The notes beneath the pieces are model-generated. The model did no database searches. It was not told the DNA's origin and saw only the letters and a list, made by a program, of their open reading frames with translations. Source: Fibrella aestuarina BUZ 2 (lineage in GTDB: Bacteria > Bacteroidota > Bacteroidia > Cytophagales > Spirosomataceae). From it: a DNA stretch of 64,000 nt. The position numbers and the translations under genes are program-made. Location of the stretch: contig NC_020054.1 of assembly GCF_000331105.1 (NCBI RefSeq), forward strand, positions 6,203,815 to 6,267,814, read 5' to 3'. Of the stretch, positions 44,459-53,500 are shown piece after piece (the first letter of the stretch is position 1; each line of letters opens with the position of its first letter).

Positions 44459-46006
44459 ATGAAATTCAAATCATACATCGCTATCCTGTTTGTCGGGATG
44501 GCCCTGCTGTTGAGTAGTTGCGAAGACTACCTCGACATCAACCAGAACCCCAACAACCCCACGGATGTGGAAGCGGCTCTGTTGCTCGCTCCCATCCAGA
44601 ACCAGTATGCGCTGGGGATTCAATTCGACGCCCGCTACATCGGCCGGTACGTGCAGAACTGGCAAAATGCGGCCCTGGTCAATGACCCCTGGGATCTGCA
44701 CGGGTACGTTCCGGCCAGCGATGCTGGTGGCGAACTGTGGCGGAACGTCTACTGGCGCGGCGGGCGTAACCTGCTCAACCTGATCTCCGACGCGCAGGCG
44801 AATCAGAAATGGGATTACGCGGGCGTTGGGCTGGTATTGCAGGCCTGGGGCTGGCAGATGCTAACCGACGTCCATGGCGAAATCATCCTCGACGAAGCCT
44901 ATGACCTCGATCCCAACAAGAACATCTTCAACTACAACACGCAGCCGGAGGTATATGCCAAAGTGCAGCAACTGCTGACCGACGCCATTCAGAACCTGAA
45001 CCGGGCCGATGGCAACGTGTCGTCGGTGCAGCTGGCGCGGGGTGACCAGATTTACAAAGGCGACCGGATCAAGTGGAAACGCTTTGCCTACGGGCTGCTG
45101 GCGATCAACGCACACCACCTCTCGAACAAGAAAGGGACATACAACCCCGACAAGGTGATGCAGTACGTCGATAGCTCGCTGGTGAGCAACGCCGACGATG
45201 CCGTGATGAACTTCAACGGCCTCAGCACCGCCGATGCCAGCTTTTTTGGTCCCATCCGCCAGAACATGAACTCGTTTGTGCAGTCGAACTACGTGCTACG
45301 GCTGCTCGATGGCACGGTGACCACGGTAAAAGATCCGCGCCTGCCGATCATGCTCGTTCCCAGCGTCGACGGCGTGTACCGCGGCCTGAATCCGGGGCAG
45401 GGGCAGTCAACGGCGGCGTCGGCACCCGTGGCCTCGCGGACGGTGAACGTGTGGGGCCTGCCCGTCAACGTAAACCCACCCGTGGGTACGTTGGGCCGGT
45501 TCCTGTTTACCGACAAAGGGCCAATGCCACTGATGACCTACGCGCAGTTGCAGTTCATCAAAGCCGAAGCAGCCTTCATCAAGGGCGACAAGGCAACGGC
45601 GCTGGCCGCGTACAAAAAAGGCATCGACGCGCACATGAGCGCCTCGTATGTGAACGTACCTGCCGCCGACCGCACGGCCTTCCTCAACAACCCACTGGTG
45701 GTGCCAACCGTAGCCGCCAACCTGACGCTCGGCCAGATCATGTCGCAGAAATACATTGCGCAGTGGGGCTGGGGCTTCCTGGAGCAGTGGGCCGACCTGC
45801 GCCGTTATAATTACGGCGTAGGCACCGACGCTTTCCCGACGTTTGCGCTGCCTAACACCTTCTACGGCGACAACGGCGGCAAGCCGGTACAACGGCTGCG
45901 CCCGCGCTACAACTCCGAGTATGTCTGGAACATCCCGGCGCTGACCAAGATCGGCGGTTTCGATCTTGATTTCCACACCAAACCCGTGTGGTTCACTCAA
46001 CCTTAA
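44459..46006 (+). CDS. SusD-like_2 family nutrient-binding lipoprotein
   Basis: Predicted 515-residue surface lipoprotein. Lipobox LLLSSC (residues about 16-21), followed by the typical DYLDINQNPNNPTDV start. Family features include the aromatic QNWQNAALVNDPW, WGWQMLTDVHGEII, KWKRFAYGLLAINAHHLSNK, LMTYAQLQFIKAEAAFIKGD and QKYIAQWGWGFLEQWADLRRY. It works with the SusC encoded just upstream. Ligand unknown. Confidence 0.94.
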   Translation: MKFKSYIAILFVGMALLLSSCEDYLDINQNPNNPTDVEAALLLAPIQNQYALGIQFDARYIGRYVQNWQNAALVNDPWDLHGYVPASDAGGELWRNVYWRGGRNLLNLISDAQANQKWDYAGVGLVLQAWGWQMLTDVHGEIILDEAYDLDPNKNIFNYNTQPEVYAKVQQLLTDAIQNLNRADGNVSSVQLARGDQIYKGDRIKWKRFAYGLLAINAHHLSNKKGTYNPDKVMQYVDSSLVSNADDAVMNFNGLSTADASFFGPIRQNMNSFVQSNYVLRLLDGTVTTVKDPRLPIMLVPSVDGVYRGLNPGQGQSTAASAPVASRTVNVWGLPVNVNPPVGTLGRFLFTDKGPMPLMTYAQLQFIKAEAAFIKGDKATALAAYKKGIDAHMSASYVNVPAADRTAFLNNPLVVPTVAANLTLGQIMSQKYIAQWGWGFLEQWADLRRYNYGVGTDAFPTFALPNTFYGDNGGKPVQRLRPRYNSEYVWNIPALTKIGGFDLDFHTKPVWFTQP

Positions 46007-46021
46007 TTCGTTTGATGTCCA

Positions 46022-46076
46022 GGGTTTACGGTTTGACGTTGGCTGTGCAAGCGCACAAACGTCAAACCGTAAACCC
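46022..46076 (+). repeat. Perfect 19-bp inverted repeat between susD and the DUF4397 gene
   Basis: GGGTTTACGGTTTGACGTT (46022-46040) pairs exactly with 46058-46076. An inner stem TGTGC (46044-46048) with GCACA (46053-46057) follows after a three-base bulge. It begins 16 bases after the susD stop and ends 20 bases before the next ATG. It could work as a partial terminator or protect the susD mRNA 3' end. Confidence 0.85.
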
Positions 46077-46096
46077 CAACCGTTAAACCTCTTTCT

Positions 46097-46867
46097 ATGA
46101 AACACCTTCTGTATCTCGTCGCGTCGGTAGGGTTGCTATTGGCTTCCTGCGAGAAAAACGCGTTGTCTATTCCGGCCGATGTGGTTACCTCGGGAGCCCG
46201 GCTGAAGCTCATCAACGCCGCACCCGATCTGCCGGGTGGTATCGAACTGGCCATCAACGGCAAAAAATTCAGTGCCAACGCGCCGAGCGGTGCCACGGCT
46301 ACCAGCCCCGGCTTTGCCGTCGGCCTGCCGTTCAACAGCACCTACCCCGGCACGGGCAGCAACTACGCCATCGTGTCGCCCGGTTCGGTATCGCTTAGCC
46401 TGACGTCGCCCGCCACCACGACGGTAGCCAGCGCCACGGCCATTGGCGCCACCACCGCCACCCTCGACGACAACGCATATTATTCGCTGTTTGTGGTGGG
46501 CGCCGGTGCCCAGCCCGAAACCGTCCTGCTGAAAGACGAGCTGGCCCCACTGAACCCGACGACCAGTTTTTACGTCCGGTTTGTCAACCTGATTCCGGGG
46601 ACCACCACCTACGATGTGCTGCTGGCAGATGGCACGACAGTCGTTGCCCGGCAGGTAGCGTATAAAGCCGCTTCGTCGTTCATAACGGTTCCGGCCATCG
46701 GTAGCCAGTCGTTTTTACTGCGCGCTACGGGTTCGGCCACCAACATCGGCACGACCTATGCCTTCAATAGCGCCAACGATGGCCGTGTGCTTACCCTGTT
46801 TGCCCGCGGCGTAACCGGCCGGACGGGCACCGCAGCACCGGCCCTCAACGGCTACGTGAACCGGTAG
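46097..46867 (+). CDS. DUF4397 domain lipoprotein
   Basis: Predicted 256-residue lipoprotein with lipobox LLLASC (residues about 14-19). DUF4397 features: RLKLINAAPDLPGGIELAINGK at about 35-56 and the second copy VRFVNLIPGTTTYDVLLADG near 160. The domain is a beta-sandwich frequently encoded after susCD in Bacteroidota. Its role is unknown; a surface accessory to the transporter is likely from context. A terminator follows at 46893. Confidence 0.88.
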   Translation: MKHLLYLVASVGLLLASCEKNALSIPADVVTSGARLKLINAAPDLPGGIELAINGKKFSANAPSGATATSPGFAVGLPFNSTYPGTGSNYAIVSPGSVSLSLTSPATTTVASATAIGATTATLDDNAYYSLFVVGAGAQPETVLLKDELAPLNPTTSFYVRFVNLIPGTTTYDVLLADGTTVVARQVAYKAASSFITVPAIGSQSFLLRATGSATNIGTTYAFNSANDGRVLTLFARGVTGRTGTAAPALNGYVNR

Positions 46868-46892
46868 CACCAGTTATACACCTACTGATCAG

Positions 46893-46930
46893 AACGGCCA
46901 GCCCCTCCAACGGGCTGGCCGTTTCTTGTT
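46893..46930 (+). terminator. Rho-independent terminator after the second susCD operon
   Basis: AACGGCCAGCCC (46893-46904) pairs perfectly with GGGCTGGCCGTT (46912-46923) over a seven-base loop, followed by a T-rich tail. It lies 26 bases after the lipoprotein stop and marks the end of the susC-susD-DUF4397 operon. Confidence 0.88.
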
Positions 46931-46984
46931 TGGCCCCTACCTGTAGGTGGGCGCCAAAACCTTCGGGGGGCGTTCGGCGTATAG

Positions 46985-48094
46985 ATGAGTATGTATGCGT
47001 CGCTCCTGCTCACCACACTCCTATCCTGCACCCCACCCGACTCGACGGCCCCGCCGAAACGGTTTAGTCTGTTACCACTGCCGGTTGTTTATTATACGCC
47101 TGAAACCCGGCTGGGTTATGGCGTAGCCGCTACGGCCACCTTTCGGTTCCGGGGCGATACGGCGCGCTATGTGCGCCCCTCGCAGGTTACGCTGGGGGCG
47201 GTCTACACGCAGAATAAACAACTACTCTTTTACCTGCCCTTCCAGATCTTCTACAAAAACAATCTGTACTTCGCCAACGGCGAGTTGGGCTACTACAAAT
47301 ACAATTACTTTTTCTTCGGCGTGGGTCAACGCGACGTACCCAACGAACTCTACGGCGTCAATTTTCCGCGTGTTCGGGTGAATGTGTTCCGGCGTATTTC
47401 GAAGCCAGATGCCAGCAGGCCGGGGCGGGGCCTGTATGCGGGACTGCGCTACCAATACGAACACTACGCCATCACCAGCGTCACGCCCGATGGGCTCCTG
47501 GCCACAGGCAACGTACCTGGCGGCCTGGGCAGCGTGCTGTCGGGCGTGGGGACGGGCCTTTTCTTCGACTCACGCAACAACGTCTTCTACCCAAGCCAGG
47601 GTCTCGTTGCCGACCTGTCGTTTCTGAGCCAGGGTAAAGCCGTGGGCAGTGGGGTACGTTTCGACCGTTGGGTAGCCGACGTGTCGTCGTACCATTCGTT
47701 AACCCGTCGGACGACGCTGGCGTTCAACTATGTGCTTAGCGTCACGACGGGCGGAGTAGCGCCGTTCAACGCCTTATCGCTGCTGGGTGGCACCAAACGA
47801 GGACGAGGCTACTACGAAGGCCGCTACCGGGATGATAACCTGGCTTTGTTGCAAGGCGAACTGCGCCTGAACGTGTGGCGGCGACTGGGTGCCGTTGCCT
47901 TCGGGTCGGTAGGTACGTTGGGAAATCAACGCGATTTCCTGCGACTCGACGACCCCAAAGCGGCTTACGGCGTAGGCCTGCGTGTTCGGGTTAACCGGGA
48001 CTTACTCAACGTCCGGCTCGACTACGGGCGGGGCGTTCCCTACACCGGCACCGGGTCCAGCGGCGTGTACCTGACTATTGGTGAAGCCTTCTAA
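46985..48094 (+). CDS. BamA/TamA-like outer-membrane beta-barrel protein
   Basis: Predicted 369-residue outer-membrane protein without visible POTRA domains. After a short signal-like N-terminus (MSMYASLLLTTLLSC), the mature part begins LLPLPVVYYTPETRLGYGVAATA. The alternating aromatic strands include LLFYLPFQIFYKNNLYFANGEL and FFFGVG. The Omp85-type GTKRGRGYYEGRYRDDNLALLQGELR, which corresponds to the conserved VRGY loop region, and GVGLRVRVNRDLLNVRLDYGRG follow. A Cys at residue 15 could make a lipobox, but this would be unusual for a barrel. Function unknown; a small surface-antigen (D15) type is the best fit. Confidence 0.85.
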   Translation: MSMYASLLLTTLLSCTPPDSTAPPKRFSLLPLPVVYYTPETRLGYGVAATATFRFRGDTARYVRPSQVTLGAVYTQNKQLLFYLPFQIFYKNNLYFANGELGYYKYNYFFFGVGQRDVPNELYGVNFPRVRVNVFRRISKPDASRPGRGLYAGLRYQYEHYAITSVTPDGLLATGNVPGGLGSVLSGVGTGLFFDSRNNVFYPSQGLVADLSFLSQGKAVGSGVRFDRWVADVSSYHSLTRRTTLAFNYVLSVTTGGVAPFNALSLLGGTKRGRGYYEGRYRDDNLALLQGELRLNVWRRLGAVAFGSVGTLGNQRDFLRLDDPKAAYGVGLRVRVNRDLLNVRLDYGRGVPYTGTGSSGVYLTIGEAF

Positions 48095-48230
48095 AACGCA
48101 TGAGTAAACCGTTCACTGAGTAACCTTACTCAAGCTCAAAAGTAGGTCCCGTTTGTCCGTGCGTAGGCCCGTTTGGCATTGGCTAGCACCTACCCTTGAT
48201 AAATGCTTATCGATAATTCATAACTGTTAC

Positions 48231-48238
48231 TAGCTTTG
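48231..48238 (+). promoter_or_regulatory. -7 promoter element upstream of lemA
   Basis: TAGCTTTG fits TAnnTTTG and lies 48 bases before the lemA start. No good -33 element is seen at the usual distance, so the call is tentative. Confidence 0.35.
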
Positions 48239-48285
48239 GCGCGTTTACTGGACCGAAACCATTTCAAGCAAACCACGCAAACACC

Positions 48286-48876
48286 ATGTCAAGAGGATTA
48301 ATTATTTTCGTCGTTGTGGCTGCCCTGTTGGGTATGTATGGCTGTAGCTCATACAACGGCTTAGTTGATAAAGACACGCAGGTCGACAAGTCCTGGGCCA
48401 ACGTGCAGACACAGTACCAACGCCGCGCCGACCTGATCCCGAATCTGGTAAAGACGGTTCAGGGAGCCGCTAATTTTGAGAAAAGCACCCTGCAAAGCGT
48501 CATTCAGGCCCGCGCCAACGCTACTGGCATCAACCTGAGCGCCGACCAGCTCACGCCCGAGAATATCCAGAAATTCCAGGCCGCGCAAGATCAGCTCAGT
48601 GGCTCACTCTCGCGCCTGTTGGCCGTTGCCGAAAGCTACCCACAGTTGAAAGCCACGCAGAACTTCTCGGAATTGCAGGCCCAACTGGAAGGCACCGAAA
48701 ACCGGATTTCAGTGGCCCGCAACGATTTCAACGGCGTCGCTACCGAATACAACCGGTCGGTACGGTCTTTCCCGAACAACATTTTCGCGGGTATCTTCGG
48801 GTTCAGCCGCAAGGGCTTATTCGAAGCCAGTCAGGCCGCCCAAACTGCCCCCACGGTTGATTTCGACACGAAATAA
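48286..48876 (+). CDS. lemA: LemA family protein
   Basis: Predicted 196-residue membrane-anchored protein. An N-terminal hydrophobic segment (GLIIFVVVAALLGMYGC) with a possible lipobox is followed by the helical LemA domain: YNGLVDKDTQVDKSWANVQTQYQRRADLIPNLVKTVQG, then ENRISVARNDFNGVATEYNRSVRSFP and the family C-terminus NIFAGIFGF. It is commonly encoded next to TPM-domain (YgcG-like) proteins, as here. Biochemical role unknown. Confidence 0.95.
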   Translation: MSRGLIIFVVVAALLGMYGCSSYNGLVDKDTQVDKSWANVQTQYQRRADLIPNLVKTVQGAANFEKSTLQSVIQARANATGINLSADQLTPENIQKFQAAQDQLSGSLSRLLAVAESYPQLKATQNFSELQAQLEGTENRISVARNDFNGVATEYNRSVRSFPNNIFAGIFGFSRKGLFEASQAAQTAPTVDFDTK

Positions 48877-48885
48877 AAAGCATCT

Positions 48886-48970
48886 TATAATGTACAATGC
48901 ATAATGTACAATGGGTGGGACAGCAGACCGCTAGCGCGAAGCCATTGTTAATTGTGCATTGTACATTATA
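48886..48970. repeat. ATGTACAATG-type inverted repeat, copy 2
   Basis: Bases 48886-48914 and 48942-48970 form 29-base arms with three mismatches around a 27-base loop. It lies between lemA and the first TPM gene, and its right arm ends 12 bases before that ATG. The words TATAATGTACAATG are shared with the elements at 40264 and 55830. Confidence 0.88.
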
Positions 48971-48982
48971 CATTAATCACCT

Positions 48983-49408
48983 ATGACCCTCTCTCCAGAT
49001 CAGCAGGCGCAGTTGATGGCCGCCATTCGGCAGGCTGAGCGCGACACCTCGGGCGAAATTCGGGTGCATTTGGAAGAGCAATGCCCGGACGGTGACCCCG
49101 TCAAGCGCGCCATCGCCGTATTCAAGCACCTCGGCATGCACCAGACGAAGGAGCAAAACGGGGTGCTGTTCTACGTGGCATATGGCGACCGCAAATTTGC
49201 CGTCGTGGGCGATACGGGCATTGACGCCAAAGTGCCCGCGGGCTTCTGGGATGGTACCAAAAGCCTCATGCGGCAGCACTTCGCGGCTAATGATCTGGTG
49301 ACAGGCCTGAGTCTGGGCGTCGAGCAGGCGGGGCAGCAACTGAAGCAGTACTTCCCCTGCGCCCCCGACGACGTCAACGAGCTCCCCGACGATATCTCGT
49401 TCGGCTAA
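48983..49408 (+). CDS. Short TPM-domain protein
   Basis: Predicted 141-residue protein. The TPM (PF04536) core is visible as AIRQAERDTSGEIRVHLEEQC, AIAVFKHLGMHQTKEQNGVLFYVAYGDRKFAVVGDTGIDAKVP and VTGLSLGVEQAGQQLKQYFP. No signal peptide and no membrane helix, so it is probably cytosolic, unlike the next TPM protein. TPM domains may take part in membrane or phosphatase functions, but this is not settled. Confidence 0.88.
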   Translation: MTLSPDQQAQLMAAIRQAERDTSGEIRVHLEEQCPDGDPVKRAIAVFKHLGMHQTKEQNGVLFYVAYGDRKFAVVGDTGIDAKVPAGFWDGTKSLMRQHFAANDLVTGLSLGVEQAGQQLKQYFPCAPDDVNELPDDISFG

Positions 49409-49419
49409 GCACACCGAGC

Positions 49420-49482
49420 CGAAGCGCCAGCTTTGGCCCTACTGAAACCACCTGTTTGTAAACTACTGAAGCTGGCGCTTCG
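49420..49482. repeat. 14-bp inverted repeat between the two TPM genes
   Basis: CGAAGCGCCAGCTT (49420-49433) and its exact reverse complement (49469-49482) flank a 35-base loop. The right arm ends 14 bases before the GTG start of the second TPM gene. Confidence 0.8.
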
Positions 49483-49496
49483 ACACGACACGCCTT

Positions 49497-50306
49497 GTGA
49501 ACGCACCTACTTTGCATACACGTCCCCTTTTGCTGCTTATCTGGGCGATCGGCCTGCTGGTTGCACCGCACCTGTGGGCGCAGCAGGTTCCCGATGATAA
49601 ATTACCCGCCCGCCCGGCACCACCCCGTTTGGTCAACGATCTGGTGGGGATGCTATCCCCCGGTGAGCAGGTGCAGCTGGAGCAAAAGCTAGTGACCTAC
49701 AACGACTCGACCTCGTCGCAGGTGACCATCGTGATTGTCAAATCGACGCAGCCCTACGAACCCGCCGACTATGCCTTCTCAATCGGGCGGAAGTGGGGTG
49801 TGGGCCAGAAAGGTAAAAACAACGGCCTGGTGCTGCTTTGGGCCACCGGCGACCGGAAGATCTATATCGCCACCGGCCGGGGGCTGGAAGGTGCCATTCC
49901 CGACGCCATTGCCAAGCGCATTGTCAGCCAGATTATTGCCCCCAATTTCAAGCAGCAACAGTATTACCAGGGCCTCGACGAAGCCACGACCGAGATATTC
50001 CGGCGGGCCAGCGGCGAGTATAAGGCCGACCCGGCCGATACCGAAGAAGGCAGTCCGGTGGGTACGTTCCTGATCATCGCGTTCATTATTTTCTTCCTCT
50101 ACATCTTCATCAAATCGCGCGGTGGTGGCCGGGGCGGCACCGGCTATCGCGGGGGTGGCGGTCCCGTTTTCTTCCCCTACAGCACCTTCTCAGGCTGGGG
50201 CAATTCCTCGGGCAACTGGGGCGGTGGCGGCAGCAGCGGCGGCGGTGGCTTTGGTGGATTCGGCGGCGGCGACTTTGGAGGCGGCGGCGCGGGCGGCGAC
50301 TATTAA
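49497..50306 (+). CDS. Membrane TPM-domain protein with Gly-rich tail (YgcG-like)
   Basis: Predicted 269-residue protein. The signal peptide is RPLLLLIWAIGLLVAPHLWAQ. The TPM domain covers about 40-165 (LVNDLVGMLSPGEQVQLEQKL, SQVTIVIVKST, AFSIGRKWGVGQKGKNNGLVLL, IATGRGLEGAIPDA). A membrane helix at about 185-205 (GTFLIIAFIIFFLYIFI) is followed by a C-terminal tail composed almost only of G, S, F and Y. The frame starts at a GTG; no ATG is available before the domain. The topology matches YgcG partners of LemA. Confidence 0.9.
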   Translation: MNAPTLHTRPLLLLIWAIGLLVAPHLWAQQVPDDKLPARPAPPRLVNDLVGMLSPGEQVQLEQKLVTYNDSTSSQVTIVIVKSTQPYEPADYAFSIGRKWGVGQKGKNNGLVLLWATGDRKIYIATGRGLEGAIPDAIAKRIVSQIIAPNFKQQQYYQGLDEATTEIFRRASGEYKADPADTEEGSPVGTFLIIAFIIFFLYIFIKSRGGGRGGTGYRGGGGPVFFPYSTFSGWGNSSGNWGGGGSSGGGGFGGFGGGDFGGGGAGGDY

Positions 50307-50316
50307 GGTTGCGCGC

Positions 50317-50889
50317 TTATTGCACCGTTCCTTCTACGTCGAACGCTTTTTTATCGGCGATGACCAGGTGCTGAAAACCGCTCAGGCGGTAATGCTGAAT
50401 GGCCCATTGGTCGGCCTGATTCAAGCCGCTTTCCAGCACGATTCGCCGCTCCGAATTGTAGAGCGGGTTTTGGGTAGCCAACGTAGCCTCGATGCGTCGG
50501 GGTTGGTGCGTGGCCGAATCCAGTTGTACCATCAACCGACGAACGGTCAGGTTTTTCTCCGTCGGTTTCAGCGTGTACAGGTACGTTAGCGAATCGGGGC
50601 GGGCCGTGGCGTAGCTTTGCCGCAGGGCAGGCTTGTTGATATCGGCCTGCTTGAACAACTCCAGTTCGCGGCTCCAGTTGAGGGTTTTCAACGTCAGATG
50701 TTGCGTATTGCCCGCCATCTGAGCACGTTTGATCACCGTTGGCTTTACTTTCGATAAGGCGGCAATTTGCTTATCAACGTACCCAGCCACATCATAATAG
50801 GCCGGAACAGCCTGTTGCTGCGTCGATTTCTCACAAGCCGATGCGCCCAGAAGAGCAGCGAAGGCAGCCACGTATTTCACACAAACCAT
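50317..50889 (-). CDS. Lipoprotein of unknown function
   Basis: Predicted 190-residue lipoprotein (lipobox LLGASAC). The start at 50889 (MVCVKYVAAFAALLG) gives a normal signal peptide; the longer start at 50913 overlaps the terminator. The body contains YVDKQIAALSKVKPTVIKRAQ, LNWSRELELFKQADINKPAL, the repeated pattern PDSLTYLYTLKPTEKN and YRLSGFQHLVIADKKAFDVEGTVQ. I do not recognise the family. It is convergent with the TPM operon, with only 10 bases between the stops. Confidence 0.75.
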   Translation of the reverse strand: MVCVKYVAAFAALLGASACEKSTQQQAVPAYYDVAGYVDKQIAALSKVKPTVIKRAQMAGNTQHLTLKTLNWSRELELFKQADINKPALRQSYATARPDSLTYLYTLKPTEKNLTVRRLMVQLDSATHQPRRIEATLATQNPLYNSERRIVLESGLNQADQWAIQHYRLSGFQHLVIADKKAFDVEGTVQ

Positions 50890-50910
50890 ACTGATTGATA
50901 ACGCATTAAG

Positions 50911-50950
50911 CAAAAACGAATAGAGCCGGTCGATGACCGGCTCTATTCGT
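50911..50950 (-). terminator. Rho-independent terminator after the acyl-CoA ligase gene
   Basis: Bases 50916-50931 and 50935-50950 are a perfect 16-bp stem with a three-base loop. On the minus strand it is followed by TTTTTG (50915-50911). It lies 36 bases after the ligase stop and stops that transcript before the lipoprotein gene. Confidence 0.88.
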
Positions 50951-50985
50951 TACATTTTCGGCTCAGAAACAATTCCCGATAAGCC

Positions 50986-52701
50986 TTACTTCGTTGGGGT
51001 CTTGGCCAGTTCTTCGTCGCGCAGGGGCTTCCGCAGAATCTTGCCTACGTTCGATTTGGGCAGTTCAGTACGGAATTCAACGAGCTTGGGCACCTTATAA
51101 CCCGTCAGGTTTTCTTTGCAATAGCCTCGCACCTGCTCTTCGCTCAGGGCCGGGTCTTTTTTCACGACAAATACCTTCACGGTCTCGCCTGACTTCTCGT
51201 TGGGAACGCCAATGCAGGCGACTTCGAGCACGCCGGGGCACTGCGACACCACCTCTTCAATTTCGTTGGGATACACGTTGAAACCCGACACCAGAATCAT
51301 GTCTTTCTTGCGGTCCACGATCTTGAAGAAACCGTCGGCATCCTGAACGCCCACGTCGCCGGTCTTAAACCACTCGCCTTCCATCACCTTGGCGGTTTCG
51401 TCGGGTCGATTGTAGTAGCCTTTGAACACCTGCGGCCCGCGCGCCCAGATTTCGCCGGGCTGGCCAAGCGGGGCCTCAGTCCCGTCGTCCTGCACGCATT
51501 TCATGTCAGTGCTCGGCCAGGGAACGCCGATCGTGCCCACACGCGAGGTGCCATCGACGGGGTTGGAACTCAGTACCGGCGACGTTTCCGACAGGCCGTA
51601 CCCTTCGGCAGGTACGTTGCCGGTCATCTTTTGCCAGCGATCCGCCACCGACGTTTGCAGGGCCATGCCCCCCGCCGACGTTACTTTCAACTGGCTCCAG
51701 TCGACCTCGTTGATGCGCGGGTGGTTGAGCAAGCCGTTGTACAGGGTATTCAGACCGGTAAAGGCGGTTACCTTATATTTTTTCAGATCGTCGATAAAGG
51801 CGTTGAGGTCGCGCGGATTCGTGATAAGCAGGTTCATGCTCCCGCTTTTCAGCGCGGCCAGCGCATTGGTTGTCAGCGCGTATACGTGATAAAGCGGCAG
51901 CGCGGCAACAATAATACCCTCACCCGCCGGGATCCCCGCCGGTGCCATCCAGGCGTCCTGCGCCTCCACGTTGGCGATGATGTTCCGGTGCGTCAGCGCG
52001 GCCCCTTTTGAGACGCCCGTGGTGCCGCCCGTATACTGCACAAAGGCCAGATCGGTGTTTTTGATGCTGACCGGTTGCATCGGCTGCCGACTGCCGCGGC
52101 TCAGGGCGTCGTTGAACGAAATGGCGCCGGGCAGGCTGTAGGCCGGCACCAGCTTCTTCACATACTTCACGACGGCGTTGACGATCTGCTTCTTGGGAAA
52201 GCCCAGCCGGTCGCCAATCTCCGTGACGACCACGTGCTCAATGTCGGTTTGGGCGATGATCTTTTCCAGGTTACTGGCAAAGTTGGCCAGAATGACAATC
52301 GCCTTCGCGCCCGAATCCTTAAACTGATGCTGCATTTCGCGGGGCGTATACAGCGGGTTGGTGTTCACGACGGTCATACCCGCGCGCAGAATCCCGAACA
52401 TGGCGATGGGGTATTGCAGCAGATTGGGCATCTGCACCACCACGCGGTCGCCCGGTTTCAGGCCCAGTTCATGTTGCAGAAACGACGCAAATTGCTTCGA
52501 CTGTGCTTCGAGCTCGGCAAAGGTGATCTGCTTGCCCATGCAGGCATAAGCGGGCCGGTCGGCATACCGACGGCACCCATCTTCGATCAGCGCAGCCAGC
52601 GAGGGGTAAGCGTCGGGGTTGATTTCAGTAGGTACGCCCTTCGGATAGAACTTGGTCCAGGGTCGGGCGCGGTCCAACGTATTGATGGTTGTCGATTCCA
52701 T
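50986..52701 (-). CDS. fadD: Long-chain fatty-acid-CoA ligase (AMP-binding)
   Basis: Predicted 571-residue cytoplasmic enzyme that activates fatty acids to acyl-CoA through acyl-AMP. AMP-binding motif: FVQYTGGTTGVSKGAALTH at about 213-231. Further motifs: GYGLSETSPV near 369, WFKTGDVGVQDADGFFKIVDRKKDMILVSGFNVYP, and the C-terminal Lys segment KSNVGKILRKPLRDEEL. Size and order fit the FadD family. The gene is single and ends at a strong terminator. Confidence 0.93.
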   Translation of the reverse strand: MESTTINTLDRARPWTKFYPKGVPTEINPDAYPSLAALIEDGCRRYADRPAYACMGKQITFAELEAQSKQFASFLQHELGLKPGDRVVVQMPNLLQYPIAMFGILRAGMTVVNTNPLYTPREMQHQFKDSGAKAIVILANFASNLEKIIAQTDIEHVVVTEIGDRLGFPKKQIVNAVVKYVKKLVPAYSLPGAISFNDALSRGSRQPMQPVSIKNTDLAFVQYTGGTTGVSKGAALTHRNIIANVEAQDAWMAPAGIPAGEGIIVAALPLYHVYALTTNALAALKSGSMNLLITNPRDLNAFIDDLKKYKVTAFTGLNTLYNGLLNHPRINEVDWSQLKVTSAGGMALQTSVADRWQKMTGNVPAEGYGLSETSPVLSSNPVDGTSRVGTIGVPWPSTDMKCVQDDGTEAPLGQPGEIWARGPQVFKGYYNRPDETAKVMEGEWFKTGDVGVQDADGFFKIVDRKKDMILVSGFNVYPNEIEEVVSQCPGVLEVACIGVPNEKSGETVKVFVVKKDPALSEEQVRGYCKENLTGYKVPKLVEFRTELPKSNVGKILRKPLRDEELAKTPTK

Positions 52702-52813
52702 GTAGGTGCTTGGGGCAGTTGTAGATTATCTATCAAAAATACGATTAAAGCCAGAAAGGTTTTGACCGTACTGACAAATAAGCCATTAGAAGCCAATTAG
52801 TCTCGTTTGTCGC

Positions 52814-53500
52814 TTATAACGTTAGCAGAACCAGCACGGCGTTATTGGAGAGCGCTTCAAACTCCAGCACGTCGGCCTGCCGGTAGTGCAACGACAGTCC
52901 ATCGCCCGACTGTAGCAGCCGGTTGGCCACCTCGAACGCGCCCTGCACGATATAGACGAATACACGCTGCTCCGCCGTATCGATGGCTATCGAGGCATCA
53001 TGGCGCCCATCGAACCGGCCAATGTAACCGGCCTGCTTACCCGCTTGCCAGAATGGCAGCAGTTGATTAGGCACCGATAGATCGAACGTCGTTGGGGCGG
53101 AAGCGACCGTCGAACCCGGCTTTACGTGCAGGCCAAGGTGCAGAAACTGAATCGTCTCGGTTTCGTACGGATTGATCAGGGTGTAGGGTTGGCCGGGAGC
53201 CAGCGGCAACGTACCTGCCTGTCCCGGTTCCAGAAACTGCGTGCTTCCGCCAAGCTGGTATTCCAACCCACCCACAAGAGGCAGCAAAACGACCGTAGCA
53301 ACCTCCTCAGCCGACGAAACCAAACTGGCAGCGGGGGCTAGTCGCTCGTCGTTCAACCAGACCAACGGGCCAAACGGCTCGCGCCCTTCGGCCGTATAGC
53401 CAACGACGTTGAAGGTGAATAGCCGTTGCGCGCCGTTGGCCTCGGTATAGCCGCGCTGATCGGCCACAAAAATCTGCGCTTCGGTGCGGGTATCCATCAA
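52814..53500 (-). CDS. Pirin-like bicupin protein
   Basis: Predicted 228-residue cupin protein. It has TFNVVGYTAEGREPFGPLVWLNDERLAPAA near the N-terminus, ATVVLLPLVGGLEYQLG and LEPGQAGTLPLAPGQPYTLINPYETE in the first half, and IAIDTAEQRVFVYIVQGAFEVANRLLQSGDGLSL at the C-terminus. The order resembles YhhW-type pirin-related proteins, but the usual metal-binding HxH motifs are weak, so this may be a degenerate member. It starts directly after the stop of the upstream unknown gene, which suggests a two-gene unit. Confidence 0.6.
   Translation of the reverse strand: MMDTRTEAQIFVADQRGYTEANGAQRLFTFNVVGYTAEGREPFGPLVWLNDERLAPAASLVSSAEEVATVVLLPLVGGLEYQLGGSTQFLEPGQAGTLPLAPGQPYTLINPYETETIQFLHLGLHVKPGSTVASAPTTFDLSVPNQLLPFWQAGKQAGYIGRFDGRHDASIAIDTAEQRVFVYIVQGAFEVANRLLQSGDGLSLHYRQADVLEFEALSNNAVLVLLTL

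Noticed and set aside
50110..50303. GGT/GGC repeats at the end of the TPM gene as a tandem repeat locus
   Set aside because: It is the coding of a Gly-rich tail typical for YgcG-like proteins and stays in frame.
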